From Streptomyces spinoverrucosus (lineage in GTDB: Bacteria > Actinomycetota > Actinomycetes > Streptomycetales > Streptomycetaceae), in NCBI RefSeq assembly GCF_006539505.1, contig NZ_BJND01000004.1, forward strand, positions 124,001-188,000: a DNA stretch of 64,000 bases, in the 5' to 3' direction. The position numbers and the translations under genes were made by a program. The notes beneath the pieces are model-generated. The model was not told the origin of the DNA. It saw only the letters and a program-made list of their open reading frames with translations, and made no database searches. Below, one piece after another: positions 1 to 11,254 of the stretch; position 1 is the stretch's first letter, and each line of letters begins with the position of its first letter.

Positions 1-1
1 G

Positions 2-814
2 CCCGTACCGCTGTTCACCGGACCGGCCGAAGTGCTGGTGCCCGGCGGCCCGTTCACCATGGGCACCTCCACGGAGCCATGGGCGCTGGACAACGAACGG
101 CCCGCGCACCGGCGGGAAGTGGCCTCGTTCTACATCGACACCACGCCGGTCACGAACGGCGCGTATCTCGCGTTCATCGAGGACGGCGGCTACGACGACC
201 CGCGCTGGTGGACGGCGGACGGATGGGCGCACATCCGCCGCCACTCCATCAAGGCGCCGCTGTTCTGGCGCCGGGACGGCGGCCAGTGGCTCAGGCGGCG
301 TTTCGGGGCCACCGAGGCCGTGCCGCACGACGAGCCGGTGCTGCACGTGTGCTGGTACGAGGCCGACGCCTACGCCCGCTGGGCCGGGCGGCGGCTGCCC
401 ACCGAGGCCGAGTGGGAGAAGGCGGCCCGCTTCGACCCGGCGACGGGCGGTTCGACTCGTTACCCGTGGGGCGACGCCGACCCGGCGCCCGAGCACGCCA
501 ACCTGGGCCAGCGGCACCTGCGCCCGGCACCGGCGGGCAGCTATCCGGCCGGTGAGTCTCCGCTGGGCGTACGGCAGTTGATCGGCGACGTGTGGGAGTG
601 GACGGCCAGCGACTTCCTGCCGTATCCGGGTTTCCGGGCGTTCCCGTACAAGGAGTACTCGGAGGTGTTCTTCGGGCCCGAGTACAAGGTGCTGCGCGGC
701 GGTTCGTTCGCCGTGGACGCGGTGGCCTGCCGGGGCACCTTCCGCAACTGGGACTATCCGATCCGGCGGCAGATCTTCTCCGGCTTCCGCACCGCACGCT
801 CGGGGGACGTCTGA
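2..814 (+). CDS. egtB: EgtB, ergothioneine sulfoxide synthase (5'-truncated by window edge)
   Basis: The C-terminal 270 residues are visible; the frame is open from base 2 and the start lies outside the window. EgtB is the non-haem iron enzyme that joins gamma-glutamylcysteine (or cysteine) to trimethylhistidine in ergothioneine synthesis. What is seen is the formylglycine-generating-enzyme-like (FGE-sulfatase) domain: FTMGT near the beginning, then RLPTEAEWEKAAR, GDVWEWTASDF and LRGGSF, with a C-terminal GFRTAR. The N-terminal DinB-like domain with the iron-binding histidines is missing here. The stop overlaps the egtC start by one base (TGATG), so the two are translationally coupled. The identification is firm because egtC and egtD follow. 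Confidence 0.95.
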   Translation, partial: PVPLFTGPAEVLVPGGPFTMGTSTEPWALDNERPAHRREVASFYIDTTPVTNGAYLAFIEDGGYDDPRWWTADGWAHIRRHSIKAPLFWRRDGGQWLRRRFGATEAVPHDEPVLHVCWYEADAYARWAGRRLPTEAEWEKAARFDPATGGSTRYPWGDADPAPEHANLGQRHLRPAPAGSYPAGESPLGVRQLIGDVWEWTASDFLPYPGFRAFPYKEYSEVFFGPEYKVLRGGSFAVDAVACRGTFRNWDYPIRRQIFSGFRTARSGDV

Positions 815-1605
815 TGTGCCGTCACCTGGCGTACACCGGGCCCGAGGAAACCCTCGGCAGGCTGCTGGTGGAACCCCCGTTCGGCCTGTACCGGCAGTCG
901 TGGGCGCCTCGACGCCAGCGGTACGGCACTGTCAACGCGGACGGTTTCGGCGTGGGTTGGTACGCGCAGGGCGATCCGCTGCCGGCGCGCTACCGGCGGG
1001 CCGGGCCCATCTGGGCGGACCTGCCCTTCGCCGACCTGGCCCGCGTCGTGCGCACCCGGACGCTGCTCGCCGCCGTGCGGGACGCGACACTGGCGGGCGC
1101 CGACGCGGAGGCCGCGGCGGCGCCGTTCGCCGCGGGGTCCTGGCTGTTCAGCCACAACGGCGCCGTCACGGGCTGGCCGCAGTCCCTCGCCGGGCTCGCG
1201 GACGGCCTGCCCCCGGTGGACCTGCTGTCCCTGGAGGCCCGCAACGACTCGGCGCTCGTGTGGGCGCTCGTCCTCGCTCGGCTGCGCGCCGGTGACGACC
1301 TGGGCCGGGCGCTGGCCGACACGGTCCCGGAGATCGCCGCGGCGGCTCCGGGCTCGCGGCTCAATCTGCTGCTGACCGACGGCGCGTCCGTCGCCGCGAC
1401 GGCCTGGGGCGACACCCTGTGGTATCTCCCCCGGCCGGGCGGCGGCACGGTCGTGGCCTCGGAACCCTACGACGACGATCCACGCTGGCACGAGGTGCCC
1501 GACCGCACCCTGCTGACGGCGAGCGGCACCGATGTGCAGCTCACCCCGCTCAAGGAGCCGAGCGACGCCTCGGCGGCCTCACCCTCCAAGGAGCCCCGTA
1601 CGTGA
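814..1605 (+). CDS. egtC: EgtC, gamma-glutamyl hercynylcysteine sulfoxide amidohydrolase
   Basis: 263 residues. Class II glutamine amidotransferase that removes the glutamyl group from the EgtB product. The protein begins MCRHLAYTG, so Cys2 becomes the N-terminal nucleophile after Met removal, as in Ntn hydrolases. Further family features are [10 protein letters not shown] (about residue 39), WLFSHNGAV (about 111) and [11 protein letters not shown] (about 141). The start was chosen because ATG overlaps the egtB TGA and only this start puts Cys at position 2. A Ser/Lys-rich tail of about 15 residues precedes the stop, which overlaps the egtD GTG. The fifth enzyme, EgtE, is not visible, and egtA would lie upstream of the window. 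Confidence 0.94.
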   Translation: MCRHLAYTGPEETLGRLLVEPPFGLYRQSWAPRRQRYGTVNADGFGVGWYAQGDPLPARYRRAGPIWADLPFADLARVVRTRTLLAAVRDATLAGADAEAAAAPFAAGSWLFSHNGAVTGWPQSLAGLADGLPPVDLLSLEARNDSALVWALVLARLRAGDDLGRALADTVPEIAAAAPGSRLNLLLTDGASVAATAWGDTLWYLPRPGGGTVVASEPYDDDPRWHEVPDRTLLTASGTDVQLTPLKEPSDASAASPSKEPRT

Positions 1606-2564
1606 GTCCGTTCCTTCTCACCCGCACCCTGCCCGAGGACGCCACGGAGGCCGCTTTGCGCGCCGACGTCCTCAAGGGCCTGACGAGCTCGCCCAAGACG
1701 CTGCCGCCGAAGTGGTTCTACGACGCCCACGGCAGCGATCTGTTCGAACAGATCACCGCACTACCCGAGTACTACCCGACGCGCGCCGAACGGGAGATCC
1801 TCGTCGCTCGCGCCGCCGAGATCGCCGCGGCGACCGGCGCCCGTACCCTCGTCGAGCTGGGCTCCGGCTCCTCGGAGAAGACACGGCACCTGCTCGACGC
1901 GCTGACGGGGCTGCACACGTACGTCCCGGTCGACGTCAGCGACAGCGCCCTCACCCAGGCCGGGCACGCGCTCATCGCGGAACGGCCCGACCTGAACGTG
2001 CACGCGCTGATCGCCGACTTCACCGTGGCGCTCGAACTGCCCGACACGCCGGGCCCTCGACTGGTGGCGTTCCTCGGCGGCACGATCGGCAATCTCCTCC
2101 CCGACGAGCGCGCCAAGTTCCTCGCCGCAGTGCGCGCCCTGCTCTCTCCCGGCGACGCGCTGCTGCTCGGCACCGACCTGGTCAAGGACGAGCAGGTGCT
2201 GGTCCGGGCGTACGACGACGCGGCCGGCGTGACGGCCGCGTTCAACAGGAACGTGCTGTCGGTCATCAACCGTGAACTGGACGCCGACTTCGATCCCGGC
2301 GCCTTCGAGCATGTGGCCCTGTGGGACGCCGGGAACGAGTGGATCGAGATGCGGCTGCGCTCCCGTACCGCGCAGACCGTGAAGATCCCCTCGCTCGACC
2401 TCGCCGTCGACTTCGTGGCGGGCGAGGAACTGCACACCGAGGTCTCGGCGAAGTTCCGCAAGGACGGGGTGCGCGCCGAACTGGCCGCCGTCGGGCTGGA
2501 GTTGGCCCGCTGGTGGACCGACGGCGAGGGCCGTTTCGCACTGTCGCTGAGCACCGTCCGCTGA
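1602..2564 (+). CDS. egtD: EgtD, L-histidine N-alpha-methyltransferase
   Basis: 320 residues, the usual EgtD length. It transfers three methyl groups from SAM to the histidine alpha-amine, giving hercynine. The SAM-binding motif [10 protein letters not shown] lies at about residues 85-94. YYPTRAE at 57-63 belongs to the histidine-binding region, and FLGGTIGN sits near residue 150. The GTG start overlaps the egtC stop as GTGA. A downstream reading of the same frame begins far inside egtC and was rejected. The gene ends exactly where the convergent lipoprotein gene ends (TGATCA shared by the two stops), leaving no room for a terminator between them. Confidence 0.95.
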   Translation: MSPFLLTRTLPEDATEAALRADVLKGLTSSPKTLPPKWFYDAHGSDLFEQITALPEYYPTRAEREILVARAAEIAAATGARTLVELGSGSSEKTRHLLDALTGLHTYVPVDVSDSALTQAGHALIAERPDLNVHALIADFTVALELPDTPGPRLVAFLGGTIGNLLPDERAKFLAAVRALLSPGDALLLGTDLVKDEQVLVRAYDDAAGVTAAFNRNVLSVINRELDADFDPGAFEHVALWDAGNEWIEMRLRSRTAQTVKIPSLDLAVDFVAGEELHTEVSAKFRKDGVRAELAAVGLELARWWTDGEGRFALSLSTVR

Positions 2565-3824
2565 TCAGCCCAGAGGGACCGCCAGCGCCTCGGTGATCCG
2601 CCGGGAGGCGCGGCGGGCCTGAGTCGCCGGGTCGGCTCCGGTGAGCACCTTGGTCATGTACTCCTTGATCGGGTTGTCCGCCTCGACGGCCGCCCACTCG
2701 GGCGTACTGGGGGTCGCCCGCCCATGCGCGGCACCTGCCGCCATGGCGGCGACCCCCTCCTCGTCCGCGACGGCCCCGGCGAGGGTCGTCTTGTTGGGGA
2801 CGTAGTTCATGGTGCGGGCCAGTTCGGTGTTCCACTGGGCGCCGGTGAGCTCCTCGACGACGGCGATGGCGCCGTCGCGTTGGTCGGTGTTCTTCGGCAC
2901 GACGAGGTCGGAGCCGCCGGTGAAGACGGCGCCGGGTTTGTCGGCGGACTTGCCGGGCACGGGGAAGAAGCCCAGCTTGCCGTCGAGTTCTGGGTTCTGC
3001 CGGACGATCGCCCGGGCCTGGCCCGGTACGGCCACGATCTGGGCGACCTTCCCCTCGGCGAACACCCCGGCCTGCGGCGGGTGTTCCTCGTCGGCGTCGA
3101 CCGGGCCCTCGCCGAGCGCCTGGAGCCGGCGGTAGAAGTCCATGCCGCGCAGGGCGGCCGGGGTGTCCAGGGTGCCGGTCCAGACGCCGCCGTCCTGCCG
3201 CGCGAGGTCGCCGCCCTCGTCCCAGATGAAGCCGGAGAGCGTGTACCAGTCCTGTCCGGCCAGGTAAATCCCCTGGTTGCCGCCGGAGTTGAGCTTCTCG
3301 GTGGCGGCGAGCCACTCCTCACGCGTCTGCGGCGGGCCGGCGATCCCGGCCTGCTCGAACAGGTCCTTGCGGTAGATGACGACGCGGTTCGCCGCGTACC
3401 AGGGGATGCCGTACTGCGTCGACCGCTGTCGGCCCGGTTCGGCGAGGCCGGGCAGCCAGTCGCGCAGGCCCCAGTCCCGCATGGACTCCAGTGTCAGGTC
3501 GAGCAGGCCGCCGCCGTCGACGTACTGCGGGACCTGGGTGTTGCCGACCTCGATCACATCGGGCCCGTCCGGGGTGTCGGCCTCCAGCGCGGTCTGCACC
3601 TTCTCGCCGATGCCGGTCCATTCCTGGATGCGGATGTCGAGATCGAGGTCGTTGTGCGTGCGCTCGAACTCCTCGGTGAAGCGCTCCAGGAACTCCGTCG
3701 AGGCGCTGTCCTTCATCAGCCACACGGTGACCGTGCGCCGTTCGGTCCCGCCCGACGGGACGAGTGCGCACCCGGCGAGGAGGGAGGTGGACAGGCAGGC
3801 GAGGGCAAGGCGACGAAGCTTCAC
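2565..3824 (-). CDS. Extracellular sugar-binding lipoprotein of an ABC importer (orphan)
   Basis: 419 residues with a GTG start preceded by AGGA. The N-terminus is a lipoprotein signal ending SLLAGC (Cys19). The mature part has the family 1 solute-binding fold: VTVWLMKD, DVIEVGNTQVPQY, a WYAANRVVIYRKDLFEQAG hinge segment and a C-terminal ITEAL helix. Proteins of this group (NgcE/DasA/UgpB type) deliver oligosaccharides or amino-sugars to ABC permeases. No permease or ATPase gene adjoins it, so it must use components encoded elsewhere, perhaps with MsiK as shared ATPase (inference). A palindrome resembling a DasR site lies about 85 bases upstream. The substrate cannot be told from sequence alone. 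Confidence 0.88.
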   Translation of the reverse strand: MKLRRLALACLSTSLLAGCALVPSGGTERRTVTVWLMKDSASTEFLERFTEEFERTHNDLDLDIRIQEWTGIGEKVQTALEADTPDGPDVIEVGNTQVPQYVDGGGLLDLTLESMRDWGLRDWLPGLAEPGRQRSTQYGIPWYAANRVVIYRKDLFEQAGIAGPPQTREEWLAATEKLNSGGNQGIYLAGQDWYTLSGFIWDEGGDLARQDGGVWTGTLDTPAALRGMDFYRRLQALGEGPVDADEEHPPQAGVFAEGKVAQIVAVPGQARAIVRQNPELDGKLGFFPVPGKSADKPGAVFTGGSDLVVPKNTDQRDGAIAVVEELTGAQWNTELARTMNYVPNKTTLAGAVADEEGVAAMAAGAAHGRATPSTPEWAAVEADNPIKEYMTKVLTGADPATQARRASRRITEALAVPLG

Positions 3825-3907
3825 GGCGGTCCTGTTCTGTCTGGCGGACAGGGGGAAAGGGCCCGACGTGGGGGGAACGAGCGCTGGCTCGTACGGGTGT
3901 GCCGATT

Positions 3908-3921
3908 TTGGTATGGACCAA
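3908..3921. promoter_or_regulatory. TTGGT-N4-ACCAA palindrome, possible DasR-type operator
   Basis: A perfect inverted repeat with 5-bp arms and a 4-bp centre lies upstream of the sugar-binding lipoprotein. It keeps the TGGT-N4-ACCA core of DasR responsive elements (consensus core TGGTCTAGACCA, known from Streptomyces). The extended 16-bp match is only about 11 of 16, so another GntR-family regulator is possible. Confidence 0.4.
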
Positions 3922-4045
3922 TGCGGGGGTCAAGGGATTCCGGGGAAGGCGGGAGACGCCTCGCGCTCCGCTGCCGCTTGGGGCACGGTGGAGTGACGCG
4001 GGACACATGTGACGCCGTCGTCACCGCGCGGAGAGGAGTACCCGC

Positions 4046-4261
4046 ATGACGAACCACACCTACCGGGTCACGGACATCGTCGGCACCTCGCCCGAGGGCG
4101 TGGACCAGGCCATCCGCAACGGCATCAACCGCGCCTCGCAGACGTTGCGCAACCTCGACTGGTTCGAGGTGACGGAAGTGCGCGGCCAGCTCGACAACGG
4201 GCAGATCGCGCACTGGCAGGTGAGCATGAAGGTCGGCTTCCGCCTGGAGGACGCCGAGTGA
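4046..4261 (+). CDS. Dodecin family flavin/CoA-binding protein
   Basis: 71 residues, the full dodecin length. Dodecins form hollow dodecamers that store or buffer flavins (and CoA in bacterial types). Seen are YRVTDIVGTSPEG at the N-terminus, the conserved Trp in LDWFEV (about residue 38) that stacks on flavin, a Gln-rich GQIAHWQV strand and the acidic C-terminus. The ATG is preceded by GGAGAGGAG. It stands alone, divergent from the lipoprotein gene and convergent with the HAD gene. Confidence 0.93.
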   Translation: MTNHTYRVTDIVGTSPEGVDQAIRNGINRASQTLRNLDWFEVTEVRGQLDNGQIAHWQVSMKVGFRLEDAE

Positions 4262-4273
4262 GGACCTGCTCCG

Positions 4274-4765
4274 TCAGGTCCGCCCCTCGCGCTCCTGTGC
4301 CACCTTGAGCTCGGCGGAGGGGGTCGCCCAGCGCGCCCGTACGACGGTGAACCCGGCCCGCTCGGCGTCCTCGCACACCAGTTCGTCGTCGTCCACGAGG
4401 ACCCGGATCTCCCGGGTCCGGGCGAGCCGGCGCAGGATCTCCAGCTTGGTGTGCCGGGCGGGCCTGCGATCGGCGTCGCGCCGCATGTAGACCCGCCCCT
4501 CGGGCAGCCCCTGGGCGGCGAGCCAGTCGAGCGTGTCCTGGCGACACCGCTCGGGGCGCCCGGTGAGATACACGACCTCGCACTCCTCGGCGCTCGCGCG
4601 CACCATCGCGATCCCCTGAGCGAGGGGTGGATCCGCGGGGGCGGCGGCGAAGAAGCCGTCCCAGTCGCGCGGCTTGCGTTGCAGGAAGCGCTGCCGGTGG
4701 GCTGTATCGGCAAGGGTGTTGTCGAGGTCGAACACGGCGACCGGGCGTTCATCACGAGCTGTCAC
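4274..4765 (-). CDS. HAD-superfamily phosphatase, polynucleotide kinase 3'-phosphatase type
   Basis: 163 residues. The FDLDNT motif at residues 12-17 carries the HAD nucleophile and acid/base Asp pair. VVYLTGRPE is motif II, and VLVDDDELVCEDAERAG supplies motif IV. Sequence style matches the phosphatase domain of T4-type polynucleotide kinases, which also occurs alone in actinobacteria, so a nucleic-acid or nucleotide 3'-phosphate is the likely substrate (inference). The GTG start has AGGGTGG just upstream. It is divergently transcribed from the LLM oxidoreductase. Confidence 0.8.
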   Translation of the reverse strand: MTARDERPVAVFDLDNTLADTAHRQRFLQRKPRDWDGFFAAAPADPPLAQGIAMVRASAEECEVVYLTGRPERCRQDTLDWLAAQGLPEGRVYMRRDADRRPARHTKLEILRRLARTREIRVLVDDDELVCEDAERAGFTVVRARWATPSAELKVAQEREGRT

Positions 4766-4864
4766 ACGGCCACCCTAGACAGCCTGCGGCCCGGCCCGGC
4801 GAGCCCATACGGCTGTCACCGGACCCGACGGGAATGCCGAGCCCCGTCAGGCGTTGCACCCTGT

Positions 4865-5875
4865 GTGACCTCCGTGATCGCCTCGGCCCGCTTCTCCGTG
4901 CTCGACCGCTCCCGCACCCGCGAGGGCCATACGGCCCCGGAGGCGCTGCGTGACACCGTGCGGCTGGCGCGGGAGCTGGAGGAACTCGGTTACCACCGCT
5001 TGTGGGTGTCGGAGCACCACGGTGTGCCCGGCGTCGCCGGTTCCGCGCCGACCGTGCTGGCCGCCGCCGTGGCCGGGGCGACCCGGACGATCCGGGTGGG
5101 CACCGGCGGGGTGATGCTGCCCAACCATCAAACCCTGGTCGTCGCCGAGCAGTTCGGCGTGCTGGAGTCCCTGTTCCCCGGCCGGATCGACATGGGGCTC
5201 GGCCGGTCGGTGGGCTTCACCGACGGCGTGCGCAAGGCGCTGGGCCGGGACAAGGACGTCGCCGAGGACTTCGCCGCCCAGCTTCAGGAGCTGCTGGGCT
5301 GGTTCCGCAGCACCTCCCCGACAGGGGTCCACGCCCGTCCCTCGGAGGGCCTGACCGTGCCGCCCTTCGTGCTCGCGATGGGCGAGGGCGCCGCGATCGC
5401 GGCCCGCGCGGGCCTGCCGATGGTGATCGGCGACCTCCGCGACCGGGAGAAGATGCAGCGCGGCATCGACCACTACCGCACGCACTTCCGCCCGTCCCAG
5501 TGGGCGAGCGAGCCGTACGTCGTCATCTCCGGCACCGTCGCCGTGGCCGCGACCCCCGAGGACGCCCGGCGGCTGCTGATCCCCGAGGCCTGGTCGATGG
5601 CGTACTCCCGCACGCACGGCACCTTCCCGCCCCTGCCGCCCGCCGAGCGCGTCGAGGAGCTGCGGATGACGGACGAAATGACGGACAAGGAGCGCGGTTT
5701 CTACGAGTCCGGCCTGACCGGCCACATCGCGGGCACCGAGGAGCAGGTCGCCGACGAACTGGAGACGGTGCTGAAGGAGACGGCCGCCGACGAGGTGCTC
5801 GTCACGACCAGCACGTACGACCGCGAGGCGCTGCTGGACTCGTACCGGCGGTTGGCCGGGATCATCCGCTCGTAG
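4865..5875 (+). CDS. LLM-class flavin-dependent oxidoreductase (luciferase-like)
   Basis: 336 residues. The N-terminal half has SVLDRSRTREG, LGYHRLWVSEHHG and the VGTGGVMLPNHQ...VAEQFGVLESLFPGRIDMGLGRS block that identifies MsnO8-family LLM proteins. These are FMNH2- or F420-dependent TIM-barrel enzymes, and the substrate is unknown. GTG at 4865 was chosen because it begins the conserved SVIASARFSVLD strand; a second GTG nine bases later is possible. A longer in-frame opening reaching back into the HAD gene is non-coding in composition. It is a lone gene. Confidence 0.88.
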   Translation: MTSVIASARFSVLDRSRTREGHTAPEALRDTVRLARELEELGYHRLWVSEHHGVPGVAGSAPTVLAAAVAGATRTIRVGTGGVMLPNHQTLVVAEQFGVLESLFPGRIDMGLGRSVGFTDGVRKALGRDKDVAEDFAAQLQELLGWFRSTSPTGVHARPSEGLTVPPFVLAMGEGAAIAARAGLPMVIGDLRDREKMQRGIDHYRTHFRPSQWASEPYVVISGTVAVAATPEDARRLLIPEAWSMAYSRTHGTFPPLPPAERVEELRMTDEMTDKERGFYESGLTGHIAGTEEQVADELETVLKETAADEVLVTTSTYDREALLDSYRRLAGIIRS

Positions 5876-5968
5876 CTCGGCCTGACCCCCGGCTGGGCCG
5901 ACCGGAGGGGAGAAGACTTCCGGCCGCCGGTGAGCATCCAGCGGCCGGAGAGCCTTGATACGGGCGGG

Positions 5969-6778
5969 CTAGGACGCCAGTACCGCGTGGGTCCAGCCGG
6001 GTTCCGGTGTCGCGGCGGGCTGGGCGGCGTCGGCCAGGGATCGGCGGTCGGGGAGGGTGCCCGGCGGGATCGGCTCCCGGACGTCCACCTCGGCGACCAG
6101 GCCACGGGCCGTCGTCACCCGCCACAGGGAGGCGAGCAGGGAGTCCTCGCCGACGAAGGCCGGGGCCGTGCTGGCGGGGCCGTCGGCGAGGCGGTAGTGG
6201 ATGCGGACCGGCTGGACGGGGACCCCGGCGTCGAGCGCGGCCTGGAAGACGGCCCGGCGGAAGGTGCCCTGGGCGCGGCCGCACCAGGTGCTGCCCTCGG
6301 GGAAGGCGCCGACCGCGGCCCCGGACCGCAGCAGGTCGGCGATGTGCGCGACCGTCGCCGGGAGCGCGCGCAGCCGGTCACGTTCGATGAACACCACCCC
6401 CGCGCTCGCGGCCAGCGGACCGGCGACCGGCCACTGCCGTATCTCGGTCTTGGCGATCATCCGGGCCGGGCGGACCGACGCGAGCAGCGGGATGTCCAGC
6501 CAGGAGATGTGGTTGGCGACCAGCAGCAGGCCACCAGTGGGTGCGGCGGAGCCGTTGATACGGACCCGGACCCCCGACGCCCAGGCGATCGTCCGTGCCC
6601 ACCGGCGCACCCAACGGGCGGGGACACGCCGGCCGAGCGGCAGCAGCGTGATCCCGCCGAGCAGCAGCACCAGCACCGCGGTGAGCCGCAGCACGCCCCA
6701 CAGCGCCGCCACGCCCCGCCCCGCGGGCTCCACGCACGCCCTGGGGGTGCAGGGCGCGCTGGGCAGCCAGACGCTCAT
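5969..6778 (-). CDS. olsA: 1-acyl-glycerol-3-phosphate acyltransferase family (PlsC/OlsA type)
   Basis: 269 residues. A hydrophobic segment lies at about residues 25-48. The acyltransferase motif NHISWLD gives catalytic H90 and D95, and FPEGST at 159-164 is the phosphate-binding motif. The start overlaps the stop of the upstream GNAT gene, so the two form an operon. In ornithine-lipid synthesis OlsB makes lyso-ornithine lipid and an OlsA of this fold adds the second acyl chain. From memory, an adjacent OlsB/OlsA pair of this kind serves that role in S. coelicolor. A general phospholipid role for this copy cannot be excluded. Confidence 0.8.
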   Translation of the reverse strand: MSVWLPSAPCTPRACVEPAGRGVAALWGVLRLTAVLVLLLGGITLLPLGRRVPARWVRRWARTIAWASGVRVRINGSAAPTGGLLLVANHISWLDIPLLASVRPARMIAKTEIRQWPVAGPLAASAGVVFIERDRLRALPATVAHIADLLRSGAAVGAFPEGSTWCGRAQGTFRRAVFQAALDAGVPVQPVRIHYRLADGPASTAPAFVGEDSLLASLWRVTTARGLVAEVDVREPIPPGTLPDRRSLADAAQPAATPEPGWTHAVLAS

Positions 6779-7551
6779 CAGGCCGGGACGAGGGAGAGGA
6801 AGTGCTTCAGATAGCGCGGGTTGACCCGGCGCATCGACAGCAGCACGTACAGGTCGGCGACGCCGAAGTCGGCGTCGTGCGCGGGCTCACCGCACACCCA
6901 GGCGCCCAGGCGGACGTAACCACGCAGCAGCGGCGGGAGTTCGGTGCGCCCGGCGGGGCGGGCGACGCCGTCCGCGGACCACTCCAGCAGCGGCCGTACG
7001 CGGTACTCCTCGGGGGCCAGGTTCTTGGCCTGGACCCGGTCCCAGGTGGCGGCGGCGAGGGCGCCGCCGTCGGCCAGCGGGATGGAGCAGCAGCCGGCCA
7101 GCCACTCGTGGCCGCGGTCGACCATGTAGCGCGCTATCCCCGCCCAGATCAGGCCGATGACGGTGCCGTCGCGGTGGTCCGGGTGCACACAGGAGCGGCC
7201 GACCTCGACGAGGCCGGGACGGATCGGGTCGAGACGGCTCAGGTCGAACTCACCCTCGGAGTACAGCCGACCGGCCACGGCGGCGCGCTCGGGCGGCAGC
7301 AGCCGGTAGGTGCCGACGACTTCGCCGGTGAGCGTGTCACGGACCAGCAGGTGGTCGCAGTACGCGTCGAAGGAGTCGATGTCCAGCCCCGGCTGCGCGG
7401 TGGACAGCATCGCGCCCATCTCGCCGGCGAAGACGTCGTGCCGCAGCTTCTGCGCCGCTCGTACGTCGTCCTCGTCGCGGGCGAGGGTGACGGTGTAGCG
7501 GGTGGGTGCCGCTGGCTGCGGGGGACGGTCGAGGGTGGAAACGCCGGTCAT
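6778..7551 (-). CDS. olsB: GNAT N-acyltransferase, OlsB-like (lyso-ornithine lipid synthase)
   Basis: 257 residues. The protein belongs to the hemolysin-like/OlsB GNAT group: YTVTLARDEDDVRAAQKLRHDVF, FDAYCDHLLV, VVGTYRLLPP and VEVGRSCVHPDHRDGTVIGLIWAGIARY are the typical blocks. OlsB N-acylates ornithine with a 3-hydroxyacyl chain from ACP. The ATG at 7551 was preferred over an extension of 68 codons that lacks family similarity; a GGAGT sequence lies seven bases upstream. The C-terminus (NPRYLKHFLSLVPA) is full length. Coupling with the PlsC-type gene supports the ornithine-lipid assignment, which remains an inference. Confidence 0.8.
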   Translation of the reverse strand: MTGVSTLDRPPQPAAPTRYTVTLARDEDDVRAAQKLRHDVFAGEMGAMLSTAQPGLDIDSFDAYCDHLLVRDTLTGEVVGTYRLLPPERAAVAGRLYSEGEFDLSRLDPIRPGLVEVGRSCVHPDHRDGTVIGLIWAGIARYMVDRGHEWLAGCCSIPLADGGALAAATWDRVQAKNLAPEEYRVRPLLEWSADGVARPAGRTELPPLLRGYVRLGAWVCGEPAHDADFGVADLYVLLSMRRVNPRYLKHFLSLVPA

Positions 7552-7712
7552 GGCACACTCCTGGTCACGGGCCGGTTCGACGACGGCAGCGGGCGGGCCG
7601 GGTCGTCGGCCTGCCGCCACAGTTCTTCCTATGCCGGTTGGCGTGCGCGTTACCTGTGACCGGAGCGGGGATGTGCGGATGTTGAATGCCAGGGGTGGGC
7701 CCAAAGCGAGAC

Positions 7713-7743
7713 GGGACCGGGGATGAGCACCACTCCCGGTCCC
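7713..7743 (-). terminator. Hairpin downstream of sdhB
   Basis: A perfect 9-bp stem GGGACCGGG/CCCGGTCCC with a 13-base loop lies 46 bases after the sdhB stop. It has no strong U-tract, as is usual for Streptomyces terminators. Confidence 0.7.
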
Positions 7744-7789
7744 GCCCGTCCGCACCTTTACGGCGAACGTCTTCCCTACCTGGGCGGCC

Positions 7790-8535
7790 TCACCTCTTGG
7801 CCGCCTTGCGGGTGGCGCGCAGCCACTCCTTGTTCATGCCGGTGATGGACATCAGCGGGATACCCTTCGGGCAGGCGGTGGCGCACTCCCCGGTGAGAGT
7901 GCAGCCGCCGAAGCCCTCCTCGTCCATCTGCGCCACCATGTCGAGGACGCGGCTCTCGCGCTCCGGTGCGCCCTGCGGGAGCACGTTCAGGTGATTGACC
8001 TTGGCGGAGGTGAACAGCATCGCCGATCCGTTCGGGCAGGCGGCCACGCAGGCGCCGCAGCCGATGCACTCGGCGTGCTCGAAGGCGAAGTCGGCATCCG
8101 GCTTCGGCACGGGCGTTGCGTGCGCCTCGGGCGCGGAGCCGGTCGGGGCGGTGATGTAGCCGCCGGCCTGGATGATCCGGTCGAACGCGGACCGGTCCAC
8201 GACCAGGTCCTTGATTACCGGGAAGGCGGCGGCCCGCCACGGCTCGATGTCGATCGTGTCGCCGTCCTTGAAGGACCGCATGTGCAGCTGGCAGGTGGTG
8301 GTGCGCTCGGGCCCGTGGGCGTCGCCGTTGATGACGAGCGAGCAGGCGCCGCAGATGCCCTCGCGGCAGTCGTGGTCGAAGGCGACCGGGTCCTCGCCCT
8401 TGAGGATGAGTTCCTCGTTGAGCGTGTCGAGCATCTCCAGGAAGGACATGTCGGGCGAGATGCCGTCCACCTCGTACGTGGACATGGCGCCGTCGGCGTC
8501 GGCGTTCTGCTGCCGCCAGACGCGCAGGGTGAGCT

Positions 8536-8539
<4 letters not shown>
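7790..8539 (-). CDS. sdhB: Succinate dehydrogenase/fumarate reductase iron-sulfur subunit
   Basis: 249 residues. SdhB carries electrons from SdhA to the quinone site through three clusters. The [2Fe-2S] ligands are C58, C63, C66 and C83 (CREGICGAC and TTC). The [4Fe-4S] and [3Fe-4S] ligands lie in [13 protein letters not shown] (C158, C161, C164, C168) and in C213, C219 and C223. The start overlaps the sdhA stop as ATGA. It is the last gene of sdhCAB. Confidence 0.97.
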
Positions 8540-10485
<1,946 letters not shown>

Positions 10486-10487
10486 CT

Positions 10488-11195
10488 TCAGTTCACCACT
10501 CCGGTCATGACGCCCACGGGTACGGCGATGAAACCGGCCGTGAGCAGCAGCGCGAGGACGTTGGCGACGGTCTTCAGGGCGCGGTCGCGGGTGCGGCTGC
10601 CGACGCCCAGGGTCTGTGCGGCGCTCCAGAAGCCGTGCCGGATGTGCAGGCCGAGGGCGAGCATCGCGACGATGTAGATGACGTTGCCGTACCAGGTGGA
10701 GAAGGTGTCCAGGATGTTCTGGTAGGGCTTGCCGGTCTCGAAGCCGCCGGGGTGCACGGTGCCGGTGGTCAGGTCGAGGATGTGCCAGACGATGAACAGG
10801 CCCAGGATGATCCCGCCCCAGCGCATGGTGCGCGTCGCGTAGGAGGCGCGCGGCTTCTTGTGCACGTACTTGCTGGGGCGCGCCTTGATGTCGCGGCGGC
10901 TGAGCTGGTACGCGGAGACGGCGTGGGCGACGACCGCGACGACGAGGACGACGCGGATCAGCCACAGCGTCCACTCGTAGTGCATGAACGGCTCGCCGAC
11001 CGTGCGCAGCCAGTGGGCGTAGTCGTTGAACTCGCCCGCGCCGAAGAAGATCTTCAGGTTGCCGATCATGTGGGCGACCAGGTACAGCAGCATGATCAGC
11101 CCGCTGACCGCCATCACGGTCTTCTTGCCGACGGAGCTGTCCCACATCGTGCGCGCCATGGACGGCCGTCGGTCCGTCCGCGTTGCCAGAGCCAT
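10488..11195 (-). CDS. sdhC: Succinate dehydrogenase cytochrome b subunit (single-anchor type)
   Basis: 235 residues, five predicted membrane helices. Histidines in [23 protein letters not shown] and LGLHIRHG are candidate haem ligands, consistent with a di-haem type B anchor that needs no SdhD. The sequence [19 protein letters not shown] is the hallmark of this family. ATG at 11195 is used; an upstream in-frame ATG at 11225 would add ten residues. The start faces the LysR gene across a short intergenic region holding a palindrome. Confidence 0.93.
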   Translation of the reverse strand: MALATRTDRRPSMARTMWDSSVGKKTVMAVSGLIMLLYLVAHMIGNLKIFFGAGEFNDYAHWLRTVGEPFMHYEWTLWLIRVVLVVAVVAHAVSAYQLSRRDIKARPSKYVHKKPRASYATRTMRWGGIILGLFIVWHILDLTTGTVHPGGFETGKPYQNILDTFSTWYGNVIYIVAMLALGLHIRHGFWSAAQTLGVGSRTRDRALKTVANVLALLLTAGFIAVPVGVMTGVVN

Positions 11196-11254
11196 GTCAC
11201 GCACGCTAGGCGTGCGCAACCTCATCAGTCCAAGACATGGTCCGGCTTGATTCG

